Of a stretch of 64,000 bases of DNA, positions 14,450 through 28,464 are shown piece by piece; within the stretch, counting starts at the first letter, position 1; every line of letters starts with the position of its first letter. Position numbers and translations under genes: made by a program. The DNA is taken from the NCBI GenBank assembly GCA_037176705.1, contig JBAWUJ010000056.1:62001-126000 (forward strand), read 5' to 3'. The DNA is from Molossus alvarezi. Lineage: Eukaryota > Chordata > Mammalia > Chiroptera > Molossidae. The notes beneath the pieces were generated by a model that saw only the letters and a program-made list of their open reading frames with translations, searched no databases and had not been told where the DNA came from.

Positions 14450-16340
14450 AACACAAGTTAGTTCCTTTCATGGAATACTAAGTAGTTTCTTCCATGGAAC
14501 ACTATCTAGACTCTTTTTTGAACACTAAGTAGTTCCTTCCATGGAACACTAGCTATTTCCTTCCACTGAACACTTGCTAGTTCCTTCCTTGGAAAACTAG
14601 CTAGGTTCTTCCATGGAACATTAAGTAGTTCCCTCAATGAAACAAGTAGTCTCTTGCATGGGACACTAGTTAGTTTATTCCATGGAACACTAGGTAGTTA
14701 CTTCCAAGGAACAATATGTAGTTCCTTCCATGGACCACTAAGTATTTCCATTCATGGAACACAATCTAGTTCCTTCCATTAAACAGTAAGTAGTCTCTTT
14801 CATCGAACATTATCGAGGACTTTCCATGGAACACTATGTAGTTCTTTTCATAGAACACAAAGTCTTTACTTCCATGAAACACTAGCTAGTTCCTTCCATA
14901 GAAAATAAACTCGTTCTTTCCATGGAACACTAAATAGTTCTTTCGATGGATATCTCAGTAGATTTTTTCATGGAACACTAAGTCGTTTTTTCAATGTACT
15001 TTAGCTAGTTTATTCCAGAACCACTAGCTAGTTTCTTTCATGGAACACTAAGTAGTTCCTACCATGGAACACTAGCTAGTTTCATCCATGGAACACAAAG
15101 TAGTTTCTTCCATGGACCCATAGTTATTTCCTTCCATGGAACACTATCTAGTTTCTTCCATAAAACACTAAGTAGTTCCTTCTGTGGAACACTAGCTAGT
15201 TCTTTACAATAGCTTGTTCCTTCCATGGAACACTAAGTAGTTTCCTCCATGGAACAAAAGTAGTTCCTTGCATAGACCACTAGCTAGTTTCTTCCATGGT
15301 AAACTAACTAGTTTGTTCATTGAGACACTAAATACTTCCTTCCATGAAACACTAGATAGTACCTTTCATGGAACACTAAGTAGTTCCTTCTATTTAACAC
15401 TAAATATTTCCTTCCATGGAACACTAGCTAGTTCTTTTTATGGAAAACTAAGTAGTTTCTTCCATGGACATTAAGTAGTTCCTTCCATGGAACACTAAGT
15501 TGTCCCTTTTATGAAACATTATGTAGTTCCTTGCATGAAACACTAGCTAGTTCTTTTTATGGACCACTATGCACTTTCTTCCATTGAACACTAAGTTGTT
15601 TCTTCAGAAGAATACTAAGGATTTATTTCCATGGAACACTAGCTATTTTTTTCATGAGACACAAAGTAGTTCCTTCCATGAAAACTAAGTAGTTTCTTCA
15701 ATAGAACACTCGCTGGTTCTTTTTATGGACCACTAGTAGTTCCTTTCAAGAAACACTAAGTAGTTTTTTTCATTGAACACTAGTAGTTCTTTCCATGGAA
15801 CACTAGCTAGTTCCTTTCGTGAAACACTAAGTAGTTTCTTACATGTAAAACTAAATATTTCCTTCCATGTAATACAAGCTAATTCCTTCCATGAGAAATG
15901 TAGTAGTTACCTCCATGAATAATAAATAGTTCCTTCCATGGTATACTTGTTAATTCATTCCATTGAACACTTGCTACTTTTCTCCGTAAAATACTAAGTA
16001 GTTCTTTCCATGAAACATTAAGTATTTCCTTCCATGAAACACTAGCTAGTTCCTTCCAAGGGACACTAAGTGGTTACTTCTAGGGAACACTAGCTAGTTC
16101 ATTCCATGGAACACTAAGCATTTTCTTCAATGGAACACTAAGAACTTTCTTCCATGGAAAACTAGCTACTTCCTTCCATGGAACACTAAGTAGTTCCTTT
16201 CATGGGACACTAGCTAGTTCCTTCCATGGAACACTAGCTAGTTCCTTAAATGGAAAACAATCTGGTTCCTTCAATGGAACACAGGATACCTCCTCTCCTG
16301 GAACACTAGCTAGTTACTGCCATGAAACACTGGCTACTTC
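14450..16340 (+). repeat. Higher-order repeat, tandem copy 2 (~1.8 kb)
   Basis: It carries the same ordered series of variant units as 10770-11860: ACTATCTAGACTC at 14501, CATCGAACATTATCGAGG near 14810, CATTGAGACACTAAATAC near 15320, and CAGAAGAATACTAAGG near 15605. It then extends further, through the GGTATACTTGTTAATTC unit near 15950. The next copy follows directly, with a spacing of about 1.76-1.88 kb depending on the landmark. Confidence 0.85.
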
Positions 16341-18100
16341 CTCTCATGAAACACTAAGTAGTTTCTTCCATGGAACACTATCTACTCCTTTTTTTGAACA
16401 CTAAGTAGTTCCTTCCATAGAACACTAGCTATTTCCTTCCACTGAACACTAGCTAGTTCCTTCCTTGGAAAACTAGCTAGGTCCTTCCATGGAACACTAG
16501 GTAGTTCCTCCCATGGACCACTAAGTAATTTCATTCATGGAATACTAGCTAGTTCCTTCCATTAAACAGTAAGTAGTCCCTTCCATCGAACATTATCGAG
16601 GACTTTCCATGGAACACTATGTAGTTCTTTGCATGGAACTCAAAGTAGTTACTTCCATGAAGCACTAGCTAGTTCATTCCATAAAAAATAAACTCGTTCC
16701 TTCTATGGAACACTAACTAGTTCTTTCCATGGATCACTAAGTAGATTTTTTTTGGAACACTAAGTAGTTCATTCCAAGTTCACTAGCTAGTTCATTCCAG
16801 GATCACTAGCTAGTTTCTTCCATGGAACACAAAGTAGTTCATTCCATGGACCAATAGTTATTTCCTTCCATGAAACACTATCTAGTTTCCTCCATAAAAC
16901 ACTAAGTAGTTCTTTCTATGGAACACTAGGTACTTCCTTACAATTGCTTTCTTTCCATGGAACATTAAGTTGTTCCCTCCATGGAACACAACTAATTCCT
17001 TGCAAGGAGCACTAGCTAGATTCTTCCATGGAACACTAACTAGGTCGTTCATTGGAACACTAAATACTTCCTTCCATGGAATACTAGCTAGTACCTTTCA
17101 TGGAACACTAAGTAGTTCGTTCTATTGAACACTAAATATTTTCTTCCATGGAACAGTAGCTAGTTTTTTTTTTTATGGGAAACTAAGTAGTTCCTTCCAT
17201 GGACACTAAGTAGTTCCTTTTATGGAACACTAAGTAGGTCTTTCAATGAGACACTAAGTTGTCCCTTTTATGAAACACTAAGTAGTTCATTGCATGGAAC
17301 ACTAGCTAGTTATTTTTATGGAACACTATGTACTTCCTTCCATTGAACACTAAGTTGTTTCTTCCGAAGAACACTAAGGATTTCCTTCCATGGAACACTA
17401 GCTAATTTTTTTCCTGAGACACAAAGTAGTTCCTTTCATGAAAACTAATTAGTTTCTTCCATAGAACACCAGCTAGTTCTTTTTATGGAGCACTAGTAGT
17501 TCCTTCCAAGTAACGCTAAGTAGTTCCTTTCATGGAACCCTAGCTAGTTCTTTCCATGGAACAGCAGCTAGTTCCTTTCATGAAACACTAAGTAGTTTAT
17601 TACATGGAACACTCAAGATTTCCTTCTATGTAACACTAGCTAATTCCTTCCATGAGACACTTAGTAGTTACCTCCATGAACGATAAGCAGTTCCTTCCAT
17701 GGTATACTAGTTAAATCTTTCCATTGAACACTTGCTAGTTTCTTCCTTGGAACAATAAGTAGTTCTTTCCATGAAACATTAAGTATTTCCTTCCATGAGA
17801 CACGAGGTAGTTCCTTCCATGGGACACTAATTGGATACTTCTAGGGAACATTAACTAGTTTGTTCCATGGAACACTATTTGCTTCAATGGAAAACTAAAT
17901 AGTTTCTTCCATGGAAAACTAGCTACTTCCTTCCATGGAACACTAAGTAGTTCCTTTCATGGGACACTAAGTAGTTCTTCCATGTAACAGTAGCTAGTTC
18001 CTTCCATGGAACACTGGCTAGTTCCTTCCAAAAAAGAGTAAGTAGTTTCTTCCATGAAACACAAGTGGCAGTTCCTTCCATTTAACACTAACTAGTTTCT
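16340..18100 (+). repeat. Higher-order repeat, tandem copy 3 (~1.8 kb)
   Basis: It is the direct tandem neighbour of 14450-16340. Landmarks are ACTATCTACTCC at 16377, CATCGAACATTATCGAGG near 16590, CATTGGAACACTAAATAC near 17050, CCGAAGAACACTAAGG near 17360 and GGTATACTAGTTAAATC near 17700. Shortened units such as CCATGGACACTAAG recur at matching places, so this is block duplication and not chance similarity of 24-mers. Confidence 0.85.
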
Positions 18101-18769
18101 TTTATGGAACACTAAATATTTTTTTCTTTGGAACACTAGCTTATTCCTTCCATGGAACACTAAGTAGTTCTTTCCATAAAACACTAAGTAGTTCTTTCAA
18201 TGGAATACTGGATAATTTTCCAATCAAACTCTACTAGTTTCTTTCTTGGAACACTAAGAAGTTCCTTCCATAAAACATTGGCCAGTTCCTTCCATAAAAC
18301 AGTAAGTAGTTTCTTCCGTGGAGCACTAAGTAGGTTTTCCTATGGAACACTACCCAGTTACTTCCATGGAACACTAGATAGTTCCTTCTATGGGACACTA
18401 TATAGTTCCTTCCTTGGAACACTAAGTAGTTCCTTCCATGGAACTCTAAGAAATTTTTTTTATTGAAACACTAGCTAGATCCATCCATGGAACCCTAGCT
18501 AGTTCCTTCCATGGAGCAATAGCTAGTTCCTTCCATGGTGCACTAAGTAGTTCCTTGCATGAAACACTAAGTAGTTTTCACATGGAACACTAAATTTTTC
18601 CTTCCATTGAACACTAGATAATTCCTTCCTTGGAACACTAAGTAGTTCCTTCAATGGAACACTAAGTAGTTTCTTCCCTGGAACACCAGCTATTTCCTTC
18701 CATGGAACACTAGCTAGTTCATTCCATGAAACACTAGATAGTTCCATTTATGTAACTCTAGCTAGTTCC

Positions 18770-19620
18770 TTCCATGGAACACTAGCTAGTTTCTTCCATG
18801 GAACAATAGCTAGTTTCTTCCATAGAATTTTAGCTAGTTCCTTTCATGAAACACTAGCTAGTGCCTTCCACGGAACACTAAGTAAGCCCTTGCTTGCAAC
18901 ACTAAGCATATATATTTCATGGAAAACTAAGTAGCTCCTTCCATGGAACAGGACAGAAAGTAATTCCTTCCATAAAACACTAAGTAGTTCCTTCCATGAG
19001 CACTAAGTAGTTTCATCTATGGAACACTGGCTAGTTTCTTCCAAGGAACACTAGCTAATTTCTTCCATGGAACATTAAGTATTTCCTTCCATGAAACACT
19101 AAGTAGTTCCTTCCATGGGACCCTAGCAAGTTCTTTCCATGGGACAATAGCTAGTTTCTTTCATGGAACACTAGCTACTTCCTCCCATGGAACACTAAGT
19201 AGTTCCTTCCATGGAACACTATGTATTCTTTTCTATGGAAAAAACTAATTGCTTCAATGGAACACTAAGTAGTTTCTTCCATGGAACACTAGCTTCTACT
19301 TTCCATGAATCACTAAGTAGACCCTTCCATGAAACAATGAGTAGTTCGTTACATATACACTAGCTAGTTCTTTTTATGGAACACTATGTAGATCCTTTCA
19401 AAGAACAGTAAGTAGTAACTTTCATGTACACTATCTAGTTTATTCCAGAATCACTAGCTAGTTTTTTCCATGGAACAATAAGGACTTCCTTCCATGGAAC
19501 ACTAGCTAGTGTCATCCATGGAACACAAAGTAGGTCCTTCCATGGACCAATAGTTATTTCCTTCCATGGAACTCTACCTAGGTTCTTCCATAAAACACTA
19601 AGTAGTTTCTGATATGGAAC
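18770..19620 (+). repeat. Segmental duplication partner of 7640-8990
   Basis: The variant order matches the 7.6-9.0 kb region about 11 kb upstream (see that entry). It ends with the series GGACTTCC, GTGTCATCC, GGACCAATAGTTATTTCC and ACCTAGGTTC, shared with 8850-8985. Confidence 0.75.
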
Positions 19621-20090
19621 ACTAGCTAGTTCCTTGCATGAACACTAAGTATTCCTTCCATGGAACACTAATTAGCTCATACCATGGATCACTAAGTAGT
19701 TCTTTCTATGAAACACTAGCTAGTTCCTTAAATGGAACACTAAGTAGATTCTTCCATGAACACTATGTAGTTCCTTCCATGGAATACTAGCTAGTTCTTT
19801 TTATGGAACACTAAATACCTTTACCATGGAACACTAAGTATTTTCTTCCATGGAACAATAGCTAATTCCTTTCATGAGACACTAAGTAGTTCTTTTTATG
19901 AACACTAAGTAGTTCCATCCATGAAACTCTAGGTAGTTCCTCCATGGAACACTAGTTTTTTTGTCCATGGAATATTAAGTAGTTCCTTCCAAGGAACACT
20001 AGCTAGTTCCTTCCATGGAACACTAAGTAGTTCCTTCCATGAAATACTAAGAAGTTCCTTCTATAAAATAATACGTAGTTTCTTCCATGG

Positions 20091-20470
20091 AACACTAGTA
20101 GTCCTTTCATGGAACACTAAGTAGTTCCTTCCATTGAACACTAAGTAGTCCCTTCCATGGAACACTAGTTACTTTCTTCGATGGAACACTAAGTCGTTCC
20201 ATTCATGAATCACTAAGTAGTTCCTTCAATGGAACACAAGCTATATTTTTTTAAGGAACACTAAGTAGTTCCTTCCATGGAACACTAGTAGTCCTTTCAT
20301 GGAACACTAAGTAGTTCCTTCCATTGAACACTAAGTAGTCCCTTCCATGGAACACTAGTTACTTTCTTCGATGGAACACTAAGTCGTTCCATTCATGAAT
20401 CACTAAGTAGTTCCTTCAATGGAACACAAGCTATATTTTTTTAAGGAACACTAAGTAGTTCCTTCCATGG
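20091..20470 (+). repeat. Perfect 190-bp tandem duplication
   Basis: Bases 20091-20280 and 20281-20470 are identical by direct base-by-base reading. Each copy is eight satellite units with a net loss of 2 bp. Both share a T-rich ATATTTTTTTAAGG unit and an ATTCATGAATCACTAAG unit. Identity across 190 bp, in an array whose units normally differ at several positions, marks a very recent event, or else an assembly duplication. Confidence 0.97.
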
Positions 20471-21479
20471 AACACTAGCTAGTTCTACCTAGTTCCTTCC
20501 ATGGAACACTAAGTAGTTTTTTCCTTGGAACAATATTTAGTTCCTTCGATGGAACAGTAGCTAGTTTTTCCATGCAAAACTAAATATTTTCTTCCATGCA
20601 ACACTAAGTAATTTCTTTCATGGCACACTAGCTAGTTCCTTCCCTGAAACACTAGCTGGCTCCTTTCCTAGAACACTAACTAGTTCCTACTTTGGAACAC
20701 TAAGTATTTTGTTCCCTGGAACACAAGAAAGTTCCTTCTATGGAACACTAGCTAATTCCTTCCATGGAACACTAGTGTTTTTTTCCATGGAAAAATAAGT
20801 AGTTTCTTCTCTGAAACAATAAGTAGTTTCTTTTCTGAAACACCAGTTAGTTCTTCAATGGAATACTAGCTAGTTTATTCCTTGGAACACTAACTATTTT
20901 CTTCTATGGGACACTAACTAGTTTCTTGCATGGAACACTAGCTAGTTTCTTCAATGAAACACTAGCTAGTTTATTCCATGGAACACTAACTATTTTCTTC
21001 TATGGAACACTAAATAGTTTCTTGCGTGGAACACTAGCTAGTTTATTCAATGGAACACTAGCAGGTTCCTTCCATGGAACACTAAGTAGTTTCTTCCATG
21101 AAATACTAAGAAGTTCCTTCCATAAAACAATACGTAGTTTCTTCCATGGAACACTAGTAGTCCTTTCATGGAACACTAAGTAATTCCTTCCATGAAGCAC
21201 TGGATAGTTTTTTCCAGGAAACACTAACTACTTTCTTCTTTGGAACACTAACTACTTCATTCAATGAAACACCAGCTAGTTCTTCCATGGAACACTAGCC
21301 AGTTCTTTTCATGGACCACTAATTGTTTTTTTCCCTGAACACTAAGCAGTCCCTTCCATGGAACACTAGCTAGTTCAATTTATGGAACATTAGCTAGTTC
21401 CTTCTATGTAACAGCAAGTAGTTCCTTCCATGATACACTGAGTAGTTCCTCACATGGAACACTAGCTACTTGCTTCCAT

Positions 21480-22600
21480 GGAACACTAGCTACTTACTTC
21501 CGTGGATTTCTAGCTAGTTCCTTCCATGGAAAAAGTACAAGGTCTTTCCATGAAACACTAAGTAGCTTCTTCCATGGAACACTAGTTAGTTTCATCAATG
21601 AATCACTAGCTAGTTCCTTCCATGGAAAACTAAGTAGTTATTTCCATGGAACACTACTACTTCCTTCCATGGAAGAACAAGTAGTTGCTTCCATGGAACA
21701 CTAAATAGTTCCATCAATGGTACACTAGCTAGTTTCTTCCATGGAACACTAGCTAGTTCCTTCCATGGAACACTAAGCAGTTTCTTGATGGATCAATAAG
21801 TAGTTCCTTGCGTGTAAAACTAAGTAGTTTCTCCATGGAACAGTTTCTTGTTTTTTTCAAGGAACACTAAGTAATTTTTTCCATGAAACCCTAGCTAGTT
21901 CCTTCAATGAAACACTATCTAGTTTCTTTCATGGGCCACTGAGTATTTCCTTCAACGTAACACTAGATAGTTACTTCCATGGAACTCTAGCTAGTTCCTT
22001 CCATGGAAAACTAAGTAGTTCTTTCCATGTAACACTAAGTAGCTTCTTCCAAGAGACATTAGCTAGTTCCATCCATGAAACACTACCTAGTTCCTTCCAT
22101 GGAACACTAGCTAACTTTTTCCATAGAACTCTAAGTAGTTTATTTCATGCTAAACTAAGTAGTTTTTGTTTTATTTTTTAATGGAAACTAGGTAATTCCT
22201 TCCATGGTACAAAAAGTAGTTTCTTTTATGGAATACTAAGTAATTTTATCCATGGTACACTAACTTGTTCCTTCCCTGGTACACTATCTAAAACCTTCCA
22301 TGGAACTCAAAGTATTACCTTCTATGGAACACTAAATAGTTCCTTCCATGAATCACTAAGTAGTTCCTTTCATGGAACACTAAGTAGATTATACCGTGGA
22401 ACAGCAGCTAGTTTCTTCTATTGAATACCAGCTAGTTCTTTCCATGAAACACTAGATAGTTCTTTCCTTGGAACACTAGCTAATTTCTGCATTAGAACAC
22501 TAGCTAGTTCATTCTATGAAACACTAGCTACTTTATTCCATGGAACATTAAGTAGTTCCTTCCACGTAACACTAAATAGATCCTCCATGGAACACTAAGT
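21480..22600 (+). repeat. ~2.2-kb-spaced duplication, copy 1
   Basis: Ordered variants shared with 23560-24720 include a GTACAAGGTC/TTACAAGTTC unit, an AATGAATCACTAGC unit, GGAACACTACTACTTCC, the AATGGTACACTAGC unit, a T-rich unit (22156-22180 here, 24369-24383 in the partner), a TTTTATCCATGG unit and the TTATACC(G/A)TGGAACAG unit. Spacing between landmarks is about 2.1-2.2 kb. Confidence 0.82.
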
Positions 22601-23559
22601 AGTTTCTTCTCTGGAACACTAGCTTGTTCCTTCCATGGAATGCAAGCTAGTTCTTTCCATAAAACAGTAGATAGTTCCTTCCATGGAACACTAGCTAGTT
22701 CCTTCCATGGAACATTTAGTAGTTTCTTCCATGAAACACTAAGTAATAACTTTTGTGAAACACTAGCTAGTTCCACGCATGGAACACTGAGTAGTTCCTT
22801 CCATAGAACTCTAAGTAGTTCCTTCCAAAAAACAATAAGTAGTTTCTTCTCTGGAACACTTTCTACTTCCTTCCATGGAACATTATCTAGTTCCTTCCAT
22901 GGAACACAAAATAGTTTTTTCCTTGGAACAGTAGGCAGTACCTTCCTTTTTAACACCAGCTAATTCCTTCCATGGAACACTAGCTAGTTCCTTCCATGGA
23001 ACACTAGATAATTTCTGCCATGATTCACTAGCTAGTTCCTTCCATGGATAACTAGCTAATTTTTTTCCATATAAGTAGTTCCTTCCAAGGAACACTAGAT
23101 TGTTTATTTCATGGATCACTAGCTAGTTCCTACATGGAGTACCAACTAGTTCCTTCCCTGGAACACTCGTTAGTATCTTCCATGGAACACTAGCTAGTTC
23201 CTTCCAGGGAACACTAACTACTTTCTTACATGGAACACTAACTAGTTCATTCCATGAAACACTAGCTAGTTTCTTCCATGGAACATTAGCTAGTTTTTTT
23301 CATAAAGCACTAATTAGTTTTTTTCCACTGAAAGTTAAGCAGTCCCCTTCATGGAACACTAGCTAGTTCTTTTTATAGTACACTAGCTAGTTCCCTCCAT
23401 GAAACAGTAAGTAATTCCTTCCATGAAAGTAAGCTAGATCCTTCCATGGAACACTAAGTAATCTTTGCCATAGAACATTAAGTAGTGCCTTCCATGGAAC
23501 ACTGAGAAGTTCCTTACATGGAACACTAGCTAGTTCCAGCTAATTGCTTCCATCGAACA

Positions 23560-24720
23560 CTAGCTACCTACTTTCTTGGAACTCTAGCTAGTACCTTCCA
23601 TGGAAAACTTACAAGTTCTTTCCACGAAACACTAAGTAGCTTCTTCCATGGAACACTAGCAGGTTCCATCAATGTATCACTAGCTAGTTCCTTCCATGGA
23701 ACACTAGCTAATTTTTTCCATAGAACTGTAAGTAGTTCCTTCCATGGAACACTAAGTATTTTTTTTCCAAAGAACACTAGCGAGTTCCTTCTATGGAACA
23801 TTAAGTAGTTCCTTCCATGGAACACTACGTAATTCCTTCCATGAAACTAGCTAGTTCCACGCATGGTATACTAAGTAGTTTCTTCCATGAAAAACTAAGT
23901 ATTTCTTTCCATGGAACACTACTACTTCTTTCCACGGAAGACTAAGTAGTTCCTTCTATGGAAGACTAAGTAGTTTCTTCCATGGAACACTAAGTAGTTC
24001 CATCAATGGTACACTAGCTAGTTTCTTTCATGAAACACTAGCTAGTTCCTTCCATAGAACACTGAGTAGTTCCTTATATGGAACACTAGCTAGTTCCTTC
24101 CATGGACCACTGAGTAGTTTCTTATATGGAACACTAGCTAGTTCTAACTAGTTCCTTCACTGGAACACTATCTAGTTACTTCCGTGGAACTTTAGCTAGT
24201 TCCTTGCATGGAAAACTAAGTAGTTCTTTCCATGAAACACTAAGTAGTTTCTTCCAAGAAACAGTAGTTAGTTCCATCCATGGAACACTACCTAGTTCCT
24301 TCCAAGAAACACTAGGTAACTTTTTTCCATAGAACTCTCAGTAGTTTTTTTCATGCAAATCTAAGTAGATTTTTTTTTTTTAATATAGAACAGTAGCTAG
24401 TTCCTTCCGTGGTACACAAAGTAGATTCTTCCATGGAATACTAAGTGATTTTATCCATGGAACACTAACTTGTTCCTTCCATATTACACTAGCTACTACC
24501 TTCCATGGAACACTAAGTAGTTCGTTCCATGGAACACTTAGTAGTTTATACCATGGAACAGTAGCTAGATACTTCTATTGAACACCAGCTAGTTAATTCC
24601 ATCAAACACTAGATAGTTCCTTTCTTGGAACACTAGCTAATTTCTTCCATGAAACATAACTAGTTTATTCCATGAATCATTAGCTACTTCCTTCCATGGC
24701 ACTCTAAGTAGTTCCTTCCA
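23560..24720 (+). repeat. ~2.2-kb-spaced duplication, copy 2
   Basis: This is the partner of 21480-22600, with the same ordered series of unusual units including the T-tract unit. The two blocks are separated by about 1 kb of other satellite. Confidence 0.82.
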
Positions 24721-27700
24721 TGGAACACTAAGTAGTTCCACCATGGAAAATTAAGTAGTTTCTTCCCTGGAACACTAGCTTTTTGCTTCTATAAAACGCC
24801 AGCTAGTTCTTTGCATGAAACACTAGATAGTTCCTTCCATGGAACACTAGCTAGTTCCTTTTCTGAAACACGAGCTAGTTTTTCCCCCAGAATACTAACT
24901 ACTTTCTTCTCTGGAACACTAAGTAGTTCCTTCCCTGGAACACTTGTTAGTTCCTCCTATTGAACTCTAGCTAGTTACTTCCATGAAACACTACGTAGTT
25001 CCATCGATGGAAAACTAAGTAGTTCCATCCATGGAAAACTAGCTAGATCCTTCCGTGGAACGCTAAGCAGTTTGTCCCAAGAACACTAGCTATTTCTATG
25101 TAGTTTCTTCAATGAACAATAAGTAGTTCCTTCCATGGATAACTAGCTAGATACGTACAATAGCTAGTTCCTTTCATGGGAAATTAAGTAGTTACACCCA
25201 TGAAACCATAAGTAGTTTCTTTCATAAAATAACTAGCTAGTTTCTTCCATGAAACACTATTTAGTTCCTTGCATGGAACACTAACTAGTTTCTTCCATGA
25301 AACACTAACAAGTTCCTTCCATGGAACACTAGCTATTTCCATACATGAAACACTACCAAGATCCTTTCATGGAACACTAAGTAGTTCCTTCCATTGAACA
25401 ATTAGTATTCCCTTCCATGGAACACTAGCTAGTTCCTTCCATGGAACACTAGCTACTTCCTTCCATGTAACACTAAGTAGTTCTTTCCATATAAAACTAA
25501 CTACTCTCTTCCAAGGAACACGAGCTAGTTTCTTCCATTGGACTCTAGCTATTTCCCTCCATGGAACAGTAAGTAATACCTTTTATGAAATATTATCTAG
25601 ATCCTTTTATTGAACACTAAGTAGTTTCTTCCATGGAACATTAACTACTTCCATCCATGGAAAACAAAGTAGTTTCTTCCATGATACACTAGCTAGTTCA
25701 TTCCATGGAATACTAAGTAGTTTCTTGAATGGAACACTAGCTAGATATTTCCATGGTACACTAGCTAGTCCTTCCGTGGAACAATACTTTTTTCTACCAT
25801 GGAACACTAACTAGCTCCTTCTATGAAACACTAGCTAGGTCCTTCCATGGAACACTACCTAGTTCCTTCCATGGAACACTAAGTGGTTTTTTTCATGCAA
25901 TATTCAGTAGTTTCTTTTATGTAACATTAGCTATTTCCTTCCATGTTACACTAATAAGTTCCTTCTATGGAACACTAATTAGTTTTTTCCATGGGACATT
26001 AACTTTTTCTTTCCAAGAAACACTAGCTGGTTCCTTCCATGGAACACTAAGTAGTTTCTTCCATTAAACACTAGCTAGTTCTTTTCATGGAACAAAAGCT
26101 AGTTCCTTCCATGGAGTATTAGCTAGTTTCTTTCCTGGAACACTAAGTAATTCTTTCTTGGAAAACTAAGTATTTTCTTCACTGGAACACTAGCTCCTTC
26201 CTTCCAGGGAACACCAGCTAGTTCTTTCCATGAATCACTAGCTAGTTCCTTCCATGGAACACTAGCTAGTTCCTTCCATGGTACACTAGCTAGTCCCTTA
26301 CATGGAACACTAGCTAGTTCTTTTCTTGGAACACTAAGAAATTTCTTCCTGGGAACACTAAGTAGTTCCTTCTAAGGAACACTAGCTAGTTTCTACCATG
26401 GAAAACTAGGTAGTTTCTTCCATAAAACACTAGCCAATTCCTTGCATGAAACACTAGCTAGATCCTTCCATGGGAACTAAGTAGTTCCTTCCATGGAACA
26501 TTAAGTAGTATTTTCTATGGACCACCAGCTAGTTCTTTCCATGGAACACTAGCTAGTTCCTTCCATGGACCACTAGCTAGTTCCGTCCTTGAAAATCTTG
26601 ATAGTTCCTTCCCTAGAACACTAGCTGTTTCTTTCCATGGAACACTAGCTAATTCGTTCTATGGAACACTAACTAGTGTCTGCCATAAAACACTAAGTAG
26701 ATCTTCCATGCAACACTAACTAGTTTTTTCCATAAAACACTAGCTAGTTCCTTCCATAGAACACTAAGTAGTTCTTCCATGGAACACAAAGTAGTCCATT
26801 CCATAGAACACTAGCTAGTTCCTTCCATGAATACTATTTAGTTCCTTCCATGGAACACTAAGTAGATCCTTTCATGGACACTAAGTAATTCCTTCCATGA
26901 AACAATAACTGTTTTCTTCCATGGAACAGTAAGTAGTTTTTTCCATGGAAGATCAGCTAGTTTTTCAGGTGGAAAAAAAGTAGTTCTTTACGTGGAACAC
27001 TAGCTAGTTTTTTTCATGAAATACTACCTAGTACCTTCCAAGGAACACTAGTTAGTTCCATCCATAGAACACCAGATAGTTCCGTCCATGGAACACTAAG
27101 TAGAATTTTCCATAAAATACTAACAGTTATTTCCATGGAAAAATAAGTAGTTCCTACCACAGGACACAAACTAGTTTATTTCATAAAACACTAGTTATAT
27201 CCTAACATGGAACACTAGCTAGTTACTTCCATGGAACACTATGTAGTTCCTTTCATAAAACAATTACTAGTTCCTTCCATGGAACACTACCTAGTTTTTT
27301 TTCCGGAAACACTACCTTGTTTCTTTCCTGGAACACTAGCTACTTCCTTCAATGTAACACTATCTAATTCCTTCCATGGAACACTAGCTAGTTTCTTCCA
27401 TTTAACAATAACTAGTTCCTTCCATGGAATACTAAATATTTTCTTCCATGGAACACCAGCTAGATTCTCTCATGGAACACTAAGTAGTTTTTTCCATGGA
27501 ACACTACCTAGTTGCTTCCATGGAACACTAGCTAGTTCCTTCTATTGACCACTAGCTAGTTTCTTCCATGGAACACTAATTAGTTTTTTCCTTGGTATAC
27601 TGGCTAGTTCATTCCATGGAATACTGGCTAGTTCCTTTCCTGAAACACTATCTAGTGCCTTCCCTGGAACACTAGCTAATACCTTCAATGGAACACTAAG

Positions 27701-28464
27701 TATTTCTTTCTATGGATCACTAGCTAGTTTCTTCCATGGAACACTAGATTGTTCCATCCATGGAACACTAAGTAATTCCATTTATAGAACACTATGTAGT
27801 TCCTTCCATGGAACACTAGCTAGTTTCTTCCATGATACACTACGTAGTTCCTTCCCAAGAACACTAGCTAGTAGCTTCCATGGAAAACTAGATAGTTCCT
27901 TCAATGGAACACTATGTTGTTACTTTCATGGAACTCATAGTAGGTCCTTCCATGGAACACTAAGTTGTACCATCTATGAAAAACTAGGAGGTCATTCCAG
28001 GAAACACTAAGCAGTTCTTTCCATTGAACACTAAGTAGTTTCTCCATGGATCACTGGCTTGTTTTTTCCATTAAACACTATGTAGTTCCTTTCATGAACA
28101 CTAGCTAGTACCTTCCATGGAACACTAGTTAGTTTCTTCCATGGAACACTAAGTAGTTTCTTCCATGGAACAGTAAGTATTTCCTTCCATGGAACACTAA
28201 ATAATTCCTTCCATGAAACACTAGCTAGTTCCATCCTTGGATCAAAAAGTAGTTTTTTCCTGAAACACATAGTTGTTCCTTCCATGGAACACTAAGTACT
28301 TTCTTCCATGGAATCATAGCTAGTTCTCTTTATGGTACACTAGCTAGTTTTTTTCCATGGAACACTAAGTATTTCCTTCCATGGAACACTAAGAGGTTCC
28401 TTTCATGGAACACTAGCTGGTTCCTTCCATGAAAGAATAGGTAGTTTCTTCCATGGAACCAAAG

